From Synechococcus sp. Nb3U1 (GTDB lineage Bacteria; Cyanobacteriota; Cyanobacteriia; Thermostichales; Thermostichaceae): DNA of 64,000 nt. Below, one piece after another: positions 17,333 through 25,537 of the stretch. The stretch's first letter is position 1, and every line of letters begins with the position of its first letter. A model generated the notes under the pieces. That model saw only the letters and a program-made list of their open reading frames with translations. It was not told the DNA's origin and ran no database searches. A program made the position numbers and the translations under genes. Where the stretch lies: contig NZ_JAKFYQ010000001.1 in NCBI RefSeq assembly GCF_021533835.1, positions 1,150,079 to 1,214,078 on the forward strand. The letters run 5' to 3'.

Positions 17333-18541
17333 ATGTTCCCCATCCTCCATTTGCACGGGGATCCGCAGCAGCGGGGCCAACAGTATGGATCCCAGGCGGC
17401 CCCACTCATTCGCCACAGCATTGCCAGCTATGCCCGCCAGTTTGCCTATCGCTGTGGTCTCACCTGGCAACAGGCCCAAACCCAAGCACAGGGATCCCTG
17501 CCCCGTTTGGAACGCCACACCCCTCACCTACTAGAGGAAATGCAGGGTATGGCCACCGGCAGCGGTTTCACATTCTCCGAGATCCTGGCCCTCAATCTGC
17601 GCACCGAGATCCTGGCGGGGTCGGTCTCCAGGGGATCCCATCCTGACTACAAGGCCGCTATAGCCGCAAACCGTCGCCTTGGCGTTCCAGAGCATCTGTC
17701 TGAAGGGGATCTGGATCCCGTCCATTCAAAAAATGCAACTCCAGATTGGGGGGAGTGCACCACCTTGGCCGCTCTCCCTCAGGCTACCTCCACCCGCCAC
17801 ACCTACCTAGCCCAGACCTGGGATTGGATCGGGGATCAGCGCCAAGCCTGTGTACTGTTGCGCGTTCAATCGGATGAGCACCCCAACTACCTCACCCTGA
17901 CCGAAGCCGGGATCCTGGCCAAAATCGGCCTCAACCAAGCGGGGCTGGCCGTTGCCCTCAACCTATTGCGCTCCCAGCAGGATGGCCAAACCCAGTCTGA
18001 GGGAATGCCCGTCCATCTGCTGCTGCGGCTGCTATTGCAGTGTGAAGATGATCAGCAGGCCCTGGAAAGGGTGAAATCTTTCACCTACACAGCCTCCTCT
18101 TGCGTGAGCGTGGCCAGTGCCACCGGACAGGTGATCAGTTTCGAACTCAGCCCACAGGGAATCGGCCTGCATCTAGCCCAAGAGGGGATCCTCGCCCATA
18201 CCAATCATGTTCTGGATCCGGCCCTGCAAAAGGATGAAATACCTCCTTATGTGGGATCCTCGACAACACAACGGCTGGAACGGGCCTATCATCTCCTGAG
18301 ACAGAGCGCCCAAAGGGGATCCCTAAACGAAGTCACGCTACAAAAAATACTGCAAGATCGAACCGGTGCTCCCCGCTGCATTTGTCGCCATCCGGATCCC
18401 AATCTACCTGCGGTGGATCGCACTGAAAGCGTGGCGGCGGTGGTGATGGATTTGACCCAGCAGATTTTGTACGTGGCCCCCGGTCTTCCCGATCAGGTAG
18501 AGTTTGTGCCAATTTCCACCCGCGAGAACGACGTGGATTGA
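17333..18541 (+). CDS. C45-family peptidase/acyl-CoA:6-APA acyltransferase-like protein
   Basis: The product resembles the autoproteolytic Ntn-hydrolase family that includes isopenicillin-N acyltransferase. N-terminal motifs are LHGDPQQRGQQYG and LLEEMQGMATGSGFTFSEILALNLRTEI. The likely self-cleavage site is DWGE-CTT, placing the new N-terminal nucleophile at C142. The beta part includes the TWDWIGD, GILAKIGLNQAGLAVALN and HTNHVLDPAL segments. A TTG at 17303 would add ten residues overlapping the rhodanese stop; the ATG at 17333 fits the family start better. The natural substrate in cyanobacteria is unknown; penicillin synthesis is not implied. Confidence 0.8.
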   Translation: MFPILHLHGDPQQRGQQYGSQAAPLIRHSIASYARQFAYRCGLTWQQAQTQAQGSLPRLERHTPHLLEEMQGMATGSGFTFSEILALNLRTEILAGSVSRGSHPDYKAAIAANRRLGVPEHLSEGDLDPVHSKNATPDWGECTTLAALPQATSTRHTYLAQTWDWIGDQRQACVLLRVQSDEHPNYLTLTEAGILAKIGLNQAGLAVALNLLRSQQDGQTQSEGMPVHLLLRLLLQCEDDQQALERVKSFTYTASSCVSVASATGQVISFELSPQGIGLHLAQEGILAHTNHVLDPALQKDEIPPYVGSSTTQRLERAYHLLRQSAQRGSLNEVTLQKILQDRTGAPRCICRHPDPNLPAVDRTESVAAVVMDLTQQILYVAPGLPDQVEFVPISTRENDVD

Positions 18542-18615
18542 TATATTCCCCGACTACACTGGGCGCAACAAAGCTCCTGACAACCAGAAGGCACTAGCTT
18601 TGGTGATTCTTGTGA

Positions 18616-19023
18616 TCAGGGACTTGGGTCAGGTTCTGGCAGAACATAAATGGACTCCACCTGTCGCCCCGCCACCGGAACGGCTTGGATCGTGCCTTGG
18701 TCGATGCGGTAGATCACCTTCTCTGCTTGCAGTTGATTGTCCCCTTGACTGATAGTGACCTGGCCCTCCAGTTCAATCCGCTGCTCCTGGCTGTAGTAGA
18801 CCGCTTTTTGGGCACGAGCGCTCAAGCGTTCGGCGGGAAAATTGAGGGTGACGTTGCCCATAGCGGTAAACACCCCCGTATTGGCGTTGGCCTCCTGAGA
18901 ATCGGCGTTGATGCTGATAGCACGTGGGTTCTGACCCCAAGCCGGGATCCCAGATCCCAACAATAGGCCCAATGCCAGTAGCCCGCCCAGAGAGTTCCGA
19001 TAGCGGTTTCTTTCTAACTTCAT
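18616..19023 (-). CDS. LptA/OstA-like periplasmic lipopolysaccharide transport protein
   Basis: The protein of about 135 residues has an N-terminal signal peptide ending near AWGQ, then one OstA-N (LptA) domain. Visible motifs are ISINADSQEANANTGVFTAMGNVTLNF, LSARAQKAVYYSQEQRIELEGQVTISQGDNQLQAEKVIYRID. LptA bridges the periplasm and carries lipopolysaccharide toward the outer membrane. It is on the same strand as the gas-vesicle genes and follows gvpJ after 36 bases, but a functional link is unlikely. I chose the ATG at 19023 over one six codons upstream. Confidence 0.82.
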   Translation of the reverse strand: MKLERNRYRNSLGGLLALGLLLGSGIPAWGQNPRAISINADSQEANANTGVFTAMGNVTLNFPAERLSARAQKAVYYSQEQRIELEGQVTISQGDNQLQAEKVIYRIDQGTIQAVPVAGRQVESIYVLPEPDPSP

Positions 19024-19059
19024 GCCACACCACCCAACCAAACCACCACAGCAGCCAGT

Positions 19060-19407
19060 CTAGCTTGTGGCTCCCGAGTTGGTTCCATTTCCCCCTTTGG
19101 GCAAGACTTGGGCCAACTGGCCCTCTAGGTAGGCCACCCGTTGCATCAGTTCCCGGTTGGTCTGCAACAGTTCCCGCGCTTGGCTATTCAAGTAGGGATC
19201 CGATTCCCACCAGTTAATGCCGATCTCTTTGGCTTTATCTACCGAGGAAATCAGCAGGCGGATCCGCACATTCAGCAACTCCACATTGCCCACAGAAACG
19301 GTAATGTCTCCCGCAATCACAATGCCCTTATCCAGCACCCGCTCTAACACATCGGCCAAAGAGGAGCCGTGCGTGGCTGTGGTTAAGGGTTGAGAGGAAA
19401 TAGGCAC
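19060..19407 (-). CDS. gvpJ: Gas vesicle protein GvpJ
   Basis: GvpJ is a minor GvpA-like protein needed for gas-vesicle assembly. The GvpA-type core SSLADVLERVLDKGIVIAGDITVSVGNVELLNVRIRLLISSVDKA is at about residues 15-60, followed by a longer hydrophilic tail with NREL repeats that separates GvpJ from GvpA. Length (115) fits. The start is GTG. It follows gvpN by 43 bases on the same strand. Confidence 0.88.
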   Translation of the reverse strand: MPISSQPLTTATHGSSLADVLERVLDKGIVIAGDITVSVGNVELLNVRIRLLISSVDKAKEIGINWWESDPYLNSQARELLQTNRELMQRVAYLEGQLAQVLPKGGNGTNSGATS

Positions 19408-19450
19408 AGGGTGGATGACTCTCCAGGACTTGCAAACAGGGGGCCAGGAA

Positions 19451-20335
19451 TTAGCCAGGCAGTTGATCTAGCAAATGATTAAGCAGTTGGGATCCCTCAT
19501 CTTGGCGTTTGCCAGCGCGAGCCAACAGCACATCCCCACAGAGGGCACGAAAATCGACATTCTCTTTGCTGACGGACAGCTCGTGTTCCTTGACAATACG
19601 GCCAATCATCAGGCAACTGCGCAGGCTGGGATGTTGGGTCAGATCCAACTTGCGGCGGAAGGCCCGCACCACATGCACGATCTTAAGGGCATCCGGCGCG
19701 GATAAGCCCAACCGTGAAATGAGGATTTCTTTTTCGGTTTCGATGTCCGGCTCTCCCATATCGATGGTGATCATCCGGTCGAGCAGCGCATCTTGGGCTT
19801 TGTGAACTCCCGTGTACTCCTCCGGGTTGGAGGTAAAAATAGCGCGAAACTGAGGATGCACCCGCAGATATTCCGACCGGTTGCTATCGGGCGGCATCAC
19901 CAATAGCTTTTCTTCCAAAGCACTGAGCAAAGCATTATTGGCCTCAGGGCGGGAGCGATTGAATTCGTCGTAGATGAGGGTAAACCCTTCCCGACAGGCC
20001 AAGGTCAGGCGGGCATCCACCCAGCGTTGCTGCAGATCCTCTTCTGTCTTCACCACTGAGTGAATGTAGTTATCCACCACCCGCCGATGGGTGAATCCGG
20101 TGCGTCCCCCGATCAGATCGGAGGAGTCAAAACGGTCATCCCCGTAGATCAACATGATCGGGCGGCCCATCAGACTGGCCAAGTGCATGGCCAAGGTGGT
20201 TTTGCCCGTACCGGAAGGCCCCCGCAGATGTACCGCAAAGCCCGATTGCAAATAACGCAAGGCCCGACGGACGATCCGCTCCGTATAGGTAGTGTTCACA
20301 AACTGGCGTGGACGCGCCTGCAAAACGGTGGCCAT
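19451..20335 (-). CDS. gvpN: Gas vesicle protein GvpN (AAA+ ATPase)
   Basis: GvpN is a MoxR-like AAA+ ATPase needed for full growth of gas vesicles. Walker A reads GPSGTGKT at residues 39-46, Walker B LIYDEFNR at about 115, and sensor-type segments include FTSNPEEYTGVHKAQDALLDRM. The start phrase MATVLQARPRQFVNT matches GvpN. A TTG four codons upstream is the alternative start. The gene lies between gvpC and gvpJ, the usual cyanobacterial order. Confidence 0.93.
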   Translation of the reverse strand: MATVLQARPRQFVNTTYTERIVRRALRYLQSGFAVHLRGPSGTGKTTLAMHLASLMGRPIMLIYGDDRFDSSDLIGGRTGFTHRRVVDNYIHSVVKTEEDLQQRWVDARLTLACREGFTLIYDEFNRSRPEANNALLSALEEKLLVMPPDSNRSEYLRVHPQFRAIFTSNPEEYTGVHKAQDALLDRMITIDMGEPDIETEKEILISRLGLSAPDALKIVHVVRAFRRKLDLTQHPSLRSCLMIGRIVKEHELSVSKENVDFRALCGDVLLARAGKRQDEGSQLLNHLLDQLPG

Positions 20336-20400
20336 GGGAGTACTCAACCTCTTTTGCCTTGACTATAGCTGGGATCCTTATTTGGGGGCTGTAACCCGAC

Positions 20401-21456
20401 TTAAACTGCGACCGTTTCCGAAACCATACGTCGCAAGGTGGTCAGGATCTCCGAGGGATCCACCCCCAAATCCACCGCCCCCCGGGCCAGCAGATCCCGC
20501 ACCTGTTCCCGATTGCCAATCACCTGCAACAGGGTCAAGTCGGGGTTTTGCGCCTGTAGGGCATCTACGTATTCATTCACATAGGTGAGAATACGGCCTG
20601 GCTCTTCAGCTTCGGTTACAGGAGCAGGCGGAATCACGGGAATGGCGGGCGAAGCCACTGGTGGTTGGGGTTGAGGTTCTGGGTTAGGAGCAACCGGAAT
20701 CGCGGCCTCAACTGAGGTTGTGCTGCTACCCACAAACATGGGGTCGGGGACAAGCTCTGGAGTTTCATCAGAACTTTCAGGAGGAGCAACTGAAACAGGA
20801 ACCTCAGGTTGGGCCTCTAGCTTGACTTCGGGTTCTGGGGTGAGAAAAGGGATCCCATTGCCCCACACCTGTTCATGCAGCTCGATTCGGAAAGCCGCCA
20901 GCTCACTGTGCAGTGCTTGAGCTATAACCTGCCGTTCCTGGGCCATCTGGGCCAGTTCCTGCTGAGCCACTTGCTGTAGAGTTTGGACTTGCCGTTGAAG
21001 ATCCGCACAAAAGGCCTGCCGCGCTTGCTGGGTGACATCGGCCATGGTTTGCCGCGCTTGGCTATAGGATCCCAGTAGACCCTCCACATCCAAGGTCAGA
21101 TTGGCCCGAAAAGCCTGCAGTTCTTGCTGGATGGCCTCAGACTGAGCGGCTCGCTCTTGTCCCAAACTGGAGAGAAGGTCTGCCACCGATTTGGCCCGTT
21201 GTGTGGCAGTTTCTGTCCGTGAATATTCGTCTAAGGCACGCTGTACCGCCCGATCTTGCTCCAGCTTGCGCAGGTGGCTGCGGGTTTGCTCCGTCCGCTG
21301 CCGCCTAGCCTGCTGCTGTTGTTGCCGTTGTTGGCTTAACTCAGCCATCAGGGCTTGGTGACGCTCAAGGCGCTGCTGACGGGATTGACCTAATAAACTT
21401 TGGTTTTGAGCTGCCCGTTGAGCTCGGGCCATGGCCCACTGTTCCTGCAAACTCAT
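20401..21456 (-). CDS. gvpC: Gas vesicle outer-surface protein GvpC, extended form
   Basis: GvpC stiffens gas vesicles by binding their outer surface. Residues 1 to about 205 are a highly charged, Gln- and Arg-rich helical region with loosely repeated units like those of GvpC (for example QELQAFRANL and LHSELAAFRIEL). A proline-rich linker follows at about 210-285. Then comes a compact C-terminal segment of about 65 residues starting GRILTYVNEYVDALQ and ending MVSETVAV. The assignment rests mainly on gene order directly after gvpA and on the helical repeats; sequence drift in GvpC is large. The proline linker and C-terminal domain make it much longer than Anabaena GvpC. Confidence 0.75.
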   Translation of the reverse strand: MSLQEQWAMARAQRAAQNQSLLGQSRQQRLERHQALMAELSQQRQQQQQARRQRTEQTRSHLRKLEQDRAVQRALDEYSRTETATQRAKSVADLLSSLGQERAAQSEAIQQELQAFRANLTLDVEGLLGSYSQARQTMADVTQQARQAFCADLQRQVQTLQQVAQQELAQMAQERQVIAQALHSELAAFRIELHEQVWGNGIPFLTPEPEVKLEAQPEVPVSVAPPESSDETPELVPDPMFVGSSTTSVEAAIPVAPNPEPQPQPPVASPAIPVIPPAPVTEAEEPGRILTYVNEYVDALQAQNPDLTLLQVIGNREQVRDLLARGAVDLGVDPSEILTTLRRMVSETVAV

Positions 21457-21511
21457 GCTGTCCAATCCCTTACGTTCGTTCTAAATGTGAGGGCCTAATG
21501 TGAGTGCATGG

Positions 21512-21527
21512 ATCGGGCAAGCCCGAT
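21512..21527 (-). terminator. Hairpin between gvpA and gvpC
   Basis: ATCGGGC-AA-GCCCGAT forms a tight hairpin in the 293-base gap between gvpA and gvpC. In cyanobacteria much gvpA message ends before gvpC, so a partial terminator here is plausible. No T-run is attached. The rest of the gap holds no gene. Confidence 0.35.
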
Positions 21528-21749
21528 GTCCCAGCAACTGGCCAATGGATAAATCACCGAAAACAAAATGGCTGTATCGACTGGATTGGCGGGATCGAGG
21601 AAAGTAAGGCAGAAGCCCAAACAGACCCCTGCCTGATTCCACGAGAGCCTTTACTACACAGTTGCACCGGCTCCTCAATCCAAAACCCATGAATACTCAT
21701 GATTTTGAGGAGTGATGAATCGATGCAGCCTTTGAAAAGAACCTCTAAC

Positions 21750-21968
21750 TTAGGTAGCGGGGGCAGCCGCAGTAGCCGTCAGGCCCACAGCCTCAGCGTA
21801 TTTCAAGTAGGTTTCCACAGAGGCCACGACAACCCGGGCCTCAATCGCCAACAGCTCGATACCAACCAAAGAAACGCGCACCCAGGCATCGACAACGATG
21901 CCTTTATCCAAGATGCGATCAATCACTTCGGCCAAGCTCGAGGAAGAGTTTACTTTCTCAACTGCCAT
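21750..21968 (-). CDS. gvpA: Gas vesicle structural protein GvpA
   Basis: GvpA polymerises into the ribs that form the gas-vesicle wall. The 72-residue protein reads nearly as the cyanobacterial consensus: [63 protein letters not shown]. It ends with a short alanine-rich tail. AGGAG lies before the ATG. It is the first gene of the minus-strand block gvpA-gvpC-gvpN-gvpJ. Only one gvpA copy is present. Confidence 0.97.
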   Translation of the reverse strand: MAVEKVNSSSSLAEVIDRILDKGIVVDAWVRVSLVGIELLAIEARVVVASVETYLKYAEAVGLTATAAAPAT

Positions 21969-22360
21969 GACAATTACTCCTGCATTGATGATGCTAGTTC
22001 AGAGGGACAAACCAAGGGGCGGCCAAAATCCTTCAGAAGGGATCCAAAATCAAATCCACTCCCACCGAGGCGACGAACCGCACTTCCCATCGCTCTAAAC
22101 CTCATTTTGATACTTTTTTCCACCCAGAACACCCGTAGATCCGCTGAAATCAAGTGGGATTTTTCAGCGATTTGTCGCTTTTTGTGAAAGATTATCTGTA
22201 CAGCCGTAATCTTTCTTAATAGAGAAAAACTGGTGAAATGTTCTCCTAGGCTAAAGCGGCAAGAGGGGGAGTCCATTTGCAGGGATCCCTATATACTAAG
22301 ATATTGTGTTTGTTCTTGCGTTTGTTTAACCGTGACTTGTTGCCCGCCTGTGGAGCTACT
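21969..22360. promoter_or_regulatory. Divergent control region between gvpA and hfq
   Basis: This 392-base gap must hold the promoters for gvpA (minus) and hfq (plus). The middle is AT-rich. It contains TGTACA near 22198 and one GGGATCC near 22040. No regulator site I recognise is clear. It has no credible gene. Confidence 0.5.
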
Positions 22361-22579
22361 GTGGCTGATTTGAATGCTGGGATCCCGAGTGTGCGCCGCC
22401 TGCAAAAGGGGATCAAAGACCGCGAAATCTTTGAAATCAAACTCAGCACGGGGGATACTTTCGTGGGCCAGTTGCGCTGGCAGGATCCCGATTGCCTCTG
22501 TTTAACAGATGCCGGGGGACAGGAATCGCTGCTGTGGCGCTCCGCTATTGCCTTCATCAAGGTCAAATCTCATCCGTAG
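22361..22579 (+). CDS. hfq: RNA chaperone Hfq, cyanobacterial type
   Basis: The 72-residue protein is a cyanobacterial Hfq with an Sm fold. It matches the family through IPSVRRLQKGIKD, then Sm1-like EIKLSTGDTFVGQLRWQDPDCLCLTD, then Sm2-like SLLWRSAIAFIK. Cyanobacterial Hfq lacks some canonical RNA-binding residues; in Synechocystis it acts with the pilus ATPase PilB in motility. The GTG at 22361 is chosen because GGAG at 22352-22355 is well spaced and the length is typical. A longer in-frame start at 22277 would add 28 non-conserved residues. Confidence 0.85.
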   Translation: MADLNAGIPSVRRLQKGIKDREIFEIKLSTGDTFVGQLRWQDPDCLCLTDAGGQESLLWRSAIAFIKVKSHP

Positions 22580-22730
22580 AACCCCGTAAAAACCTACCCC
22601 CAACCCCACATCCCCTTACAAAAATTCAAAGGATCCATTTCCCCCATTCCATGGGCAATTGACTTCAGGTAAAAGTACCGGAGGAGAAGGGTATGATCAA
22701 AGAGTGTTAAAAACTCTACTCTCTCCTCGC

Positions 22731-23420
22731 ATGACCATGACGGCTACCCCTATCGAGTTGCGCCTTCAGCCTGCTGCCCAGCGGCACAATCACTACAGCC
22801 GCGAAGACTTTTTCTGCTTCGACCGCCCCCAGGGATCCCTTCTGGACTGGACAGGGGGACGCAATATTTTGGTGAGCGAAGATTTCATCCTGGGTCTGCA
22901 GCAGGGCCTAGAAGAGGAAGTAGGAGATGCCTCCGCTTCCTTGATGTACACCATCGGCCAAGAGTGGGGTCGCAGTGATGCCACCCATTTTTCCCAGTGG
23001 TACGAAGAGGAATACCGGCGCAAAACTAAGCAGAGCAACCTGATGTTTCTGCTGGAAACCTGGTGGTGGCCCTTGACTTCTCAGGGATGGGGCCGTTGGG
23101 AAGTCGATACCGAAAACCGGCGACAAGGCTTTATTTTCATCAACCTATTCGACTCAGCTGTAGCACGTACCCTTGGAGATGTGGGTAAGCCCGTTTGTCA
23201 TCTCTATGCTGGGTTGTTTGCTGGATTCTTCAGTGCCATGGTGGAACGGCAACTGAATTGCATTGAGATCCAGTGCTATTCCATGGGGGAGAGCTACTGT
23301 AAGTTTTTGCTCGGCAGCAAGGAGCGCATTGATGCTGCTGCCTTCTGGCTCAACGAAGGGGCTAGTGCCAACGAAATTACCCAAAAGTTGCGTTCAGGTG
23401 AGGGAGTAGCCAAGGCATGA
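22731..23420 (+). CDS. V4R-domain protein (Slr0144-like)
   Basis: The product of about 229 residues carries a 4-vinyl-reductase (V4R) domain, a small-ligand-binding fold. Visible parts are LGLQQGLEEEVGDASASLMYTIGQEWG and the C-terminal VCHLYAGLFAGFFSAMVERQLNCIEIQCYSMGESYCKFLLG. With the next three genes it reproduces the order of Synechocystis slr0144-slr0147, part of an operon reported to aid photosystem II assembly. I assign this from domain content and order. The start could be ATG 22731 or 22737. Its stop overlaps the next start. Confidence 0.75.
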   Translation: MTMTATPIELRLQPAAQRHNHYSREDFFCFDRPQGSLLDWTGGRNILVSEDFILGLQQGLEEEVGDASASLMYTIGQEWGRSDATHFSQWYEEEYRRKTKQSNLMFLLETWWWPLTSQGWGRWEVDTENRRQGFIFINLFDSAVARTLGDVGKPVCHLYAGLFAGFFSAMVERQLNCIEIQCYSMGESYCKFLLGSKERIDAAAFWLNEGASANEITQKLRSGEGVAKA

Positions 23421-23668
23421 CCCTAGAGATTCCTTTAGAAGACTCTGTGCAGGGCTTTTTTGCCCGTTTGAATTGGGATAACCGCCCTCTCCAGGTGCGC
23501 TCGGTGCCCATGCCCTTCCTGCTGCTGCGGGAGCACTTTGGCTCCATCCCTTGGGCCGGGGATCCCTTAGATTTGGCGGCGCGTTCCTTGGGATCCCTGT
23601 CGGCAGTACCGGAACCGGAACCAGAGGAGGAGCAAATCACTCTGGCAGATCTATTCAGCATGTTTTGA
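23417..23668 (+). CDS. Small acidic protein (Slr0145-like position)
   Basis: The 83-residue protein has no domain I can name. It is coupled to the V4R gene upstream through an ATGA overlap. The N-terminal half is mixed (VQGFFARLNWDNRPLQVRSVPMPF) and the C-terminal part is acidic, ending EEEQITLADLFSMF. It occupies the place of slr0145 in the comparable Synechocystis cluster. A role in photosystem II assembly is by context only. Confidence 0.6.
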   Translation: MTLEIPLEDSVQGFFARLNWDNRPLQVRSVPMPFLLLREHFGSIPWAGDPLDLAARSLGSLSAVPEPEPEEEQITLADLFSMF

Positions 23669-23705
23669 CCCCTGCAGCACCCACTGACTACCGGGAGAAG
23701 CGAGA

Positions 23706-24164
23706 ATGTCTAGCGCATTTGAACAGATGCTCATCGAGGCGGAAGCACGCTACCTGAAGCCAGACGAATTGAGCCAGTTGAAATCCCATATTCTCGGTTG
23801 GCCGAAGCGGCAGCACGTCTACCGGATTCTGCGGGAACGAGAGGGCCAGATGGTGGGCCGCACTTTGAATGCCCTCAAACAGGAAATGCCCAGTCTTTCG
23901 GGACAAGTACTGGAGCTATGTCAGCGGCATCTGCTGTTGTTGTTGCGCCACAGTGCCATGGCCATGTTGCTTCAGGATGAAGAGCTTTTGAAAGAACGGC
24001 TGATCGAGTGGATGGAAGAAGAGGTGCGACTGTACGGGCTACAGAGCGTTTACGAAATTGCCTATCGGATCTTTCAGCAGGAACTCAAAGATCACCTTGC
24101 TCCTGGCGAGCTGGAGTTCATTCGCCCCCTGATTACTCAGGTTCAGGTGGCTTTGCTGTTTTAA
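23706..24164 (+). CDS. Helical protein, phycobilisome-like fold suspected (Slr0146-like position)
   Basis: The 152-residue protein is predicted to be all-helical. It begins SSAFEQMLIEAEARYLKPDELSQLKSHILGWPKR, reminiscent of the start of phycobiliprotein-like proteins, but has no chromophore cysteine in a recognisable setting. A good ribosome-binding site, GGGAGAAG, precedes the ATG. It lies between the small acidic protein and the second V4R gene, as slr0146 does. The fold assignment is tentative. Confidence 0.6.
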   Translation: MSSAFEQMLIEAEARYLKPDELSQLKSHILGWPKRQHVYRILREREGQMVGRTLNALKQEMPSLSGQVLELCQRHLLLLLRHSAMAMLLQDEELLKERLIEWMEEEVRLYGLQSVYEIAYRIFQQELKDHLAPGELEFIRPLITQVQVALLF

Positions 24165-24268
24165 GGTGCTACTGGCTGCTTTAGAACTTTACAGGATTCT
24201 TTCAGAATCTTGATCGCGCTCCCCATCCATCCTTTAACACCATCAACAACAACTCACAAAGGCTCCCT

Positions 24269-24964
24269 ATGGTCACCACTGCCTCCAGCCCCAATAGCTC
24301 GGCCAGCTTCGACCCCTACACCCCAGTTTTGGCCAATTACTACACCCCCACTGCCTATCTGCAAAGTGATTTGGAATCGGGCCTATTGGAAAGTCGGCGT
24401 GGGGATCGTCTTTTGGCCCTTCCCGAAGCGCTGCTGCGGGGGATCTACAGTGGCTTGGAATACGAGACCGGCCAGGCAGCCCGTCTGGTTTTGCGCAACT
24501 GTGGTCGGATGTGGGGGAAGGAGTTTTTTCGCCGCTTTGCGCTAGAGCTTTCGGACTACTACCAAAAGCCTCTGGCGGAACTGGAGATGGGCCTTTTCTT
24601 GCAAAATCTGAGGCAAGCCTGGAAGACCCATGGTTGGGGATTGATCGAGATCGACTGGACCTACAAAGATCAAGGGGTTTTGGTGGTGTCCATTCGCAAT
24701 TCTCCTTTTGCTGCGCTCACGCCGGCCCATTTCACTCGTCCGATGGGCTTTTTGGAGGCGGGGTTGCTGGGTACTTGGTTTAGTCAGTTGACCGGACAGG
24801 ATTTGCTCTGTGTGCAGACCACCAGTGAGGCCTTGGGGGCAAAAAGCAATTTGTTCGTCCTCTCCACCGCCACCCGCCTCAAGGAAGGGGAAGCCTGGGT
24901 GGACTCCGGCCTCAGCCACGACCAAGTCCTAGAGAAGTTGTTGCAACCGACCCAAACGGTATGA
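24269..24964 (+). CDS. Second V4R-domain protein (Slr0147-like)
   Basis: The 231-residue protein has a V4R-like arrangement: RLLALPEALLRGIYSGLEYETGQAARLVLRNCGRMWGKEF in the first half, and MGFLEAGLLGTWFSQLTGQDLLCVQTTSEALGAKSNLFVLSTATRL in the second. It is distinct from the V4R protein at 22731. It is the fourth gene of the cluster and completes the slr0144-slr0147-like order. The next genes of the Synechocystis operon (ferredoxins and others) are absent; chorismate mutase follows instead. Confidence 0.7.
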   Translation: MVTTASSPNSSASFDPYTPVLANYYTPTAYLQSDLESGLLESRRGDRLLALPEALLRGIYSGLEYETGQAARLVLRNCGRMWGKEFFRRFALELSDYYQKPLAELEMGLFLQNLRQAWKTHGWGLIEIDWTYKDQGVLVVSIRNSPFAALTPAHFTRPMGFLEAGLLGTWFSQLTGQDLLCVQTTSEALGAKSNLFVLSTATRLKEGEAWVDSGLSHDQVLEKLLQPTQTV

Positions 24965-25061
24965 TCATTTCGCCTGTAGAAGTGGGATCCCACAAAGAGG
25001 GGGATGAGTCTGTATAATCTTCTGAAAGCCGGACGAACTCAAGCGAACGAGGTTGTGGTCA

Positions 25062-25436
25062 TTGGGGTGGCGTGTCAGAGCAATTCGCGGAGCCATAACC
25101 GTTCCCTGCAACAGTGCCGAGGCGATCTGCACAGCGGTAACAGAGCTGCTAGATACCCTGGAACATCGCAATGCTCTTGACCCGGCGGAGTTGGTCAGTG
25201 TTGTGTTTTCTGTCACGCCCGATTTGAATGCTGCTTTTCCGGCCCAATTTGCCCGCCGCCGTCCTGGTTGGGAGTTGGTGCCCCTGCTGGATGTCCAACA
25301 AATGGAAGTGATCGGTGCCTTGCCCCGGTGTATTCGGGTGTTGATCCAATTAAATACGCCTTTGAGTCAGGCCGATATTCAGCATGTTTACTTGGGAGGA
25401 GCACAGGAATTGAGACCGGATCTCAGCCCAGTTTGA
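25062..25436 (+). CDS. aroH: Chorismate mutase, AroH type
   Basis: This monofunctional chorismate mutase converts chorismate to prephenate on the way to phenylalanine and tyrosine. The protein of about 124 residues matches the trimeric Bacillus AroH family: VRAIRGAITVP at the start, SVTPDLNAAFPAQFARR, GWELVPLLDVQQMEV, CIRVLIQLNT and the final HVYLGGAQELRPDL. Arginines expected in the active site (R in RGA, R in CIRV) are present. No ATG is available; TTG 25062 has GAGG nine bases upstream, while TTG 25053 is an alternative. Confidence 0.88.
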   Translation: MGWRVRAIRGAITVPCNSAEAICTAVTELLDTLEHRNALDPAELVSVVFSVTPDLNAAFPAQFARRRPGWELVPLLDVQQMEVIGALPRCIRVLIQLNTPLSQADIQHVYLGGAQELRPDLSPV

Positions 25437-25537
25437 TGGAGCAGTTTGGTTTGCTTGGCTTCATGAGGGGTTAAACTCTAGACTCTAGATCTGTTGTCCT
25501 CAGGGCAGGGATCCCAACTCAAATGGGCAGATCCTGC

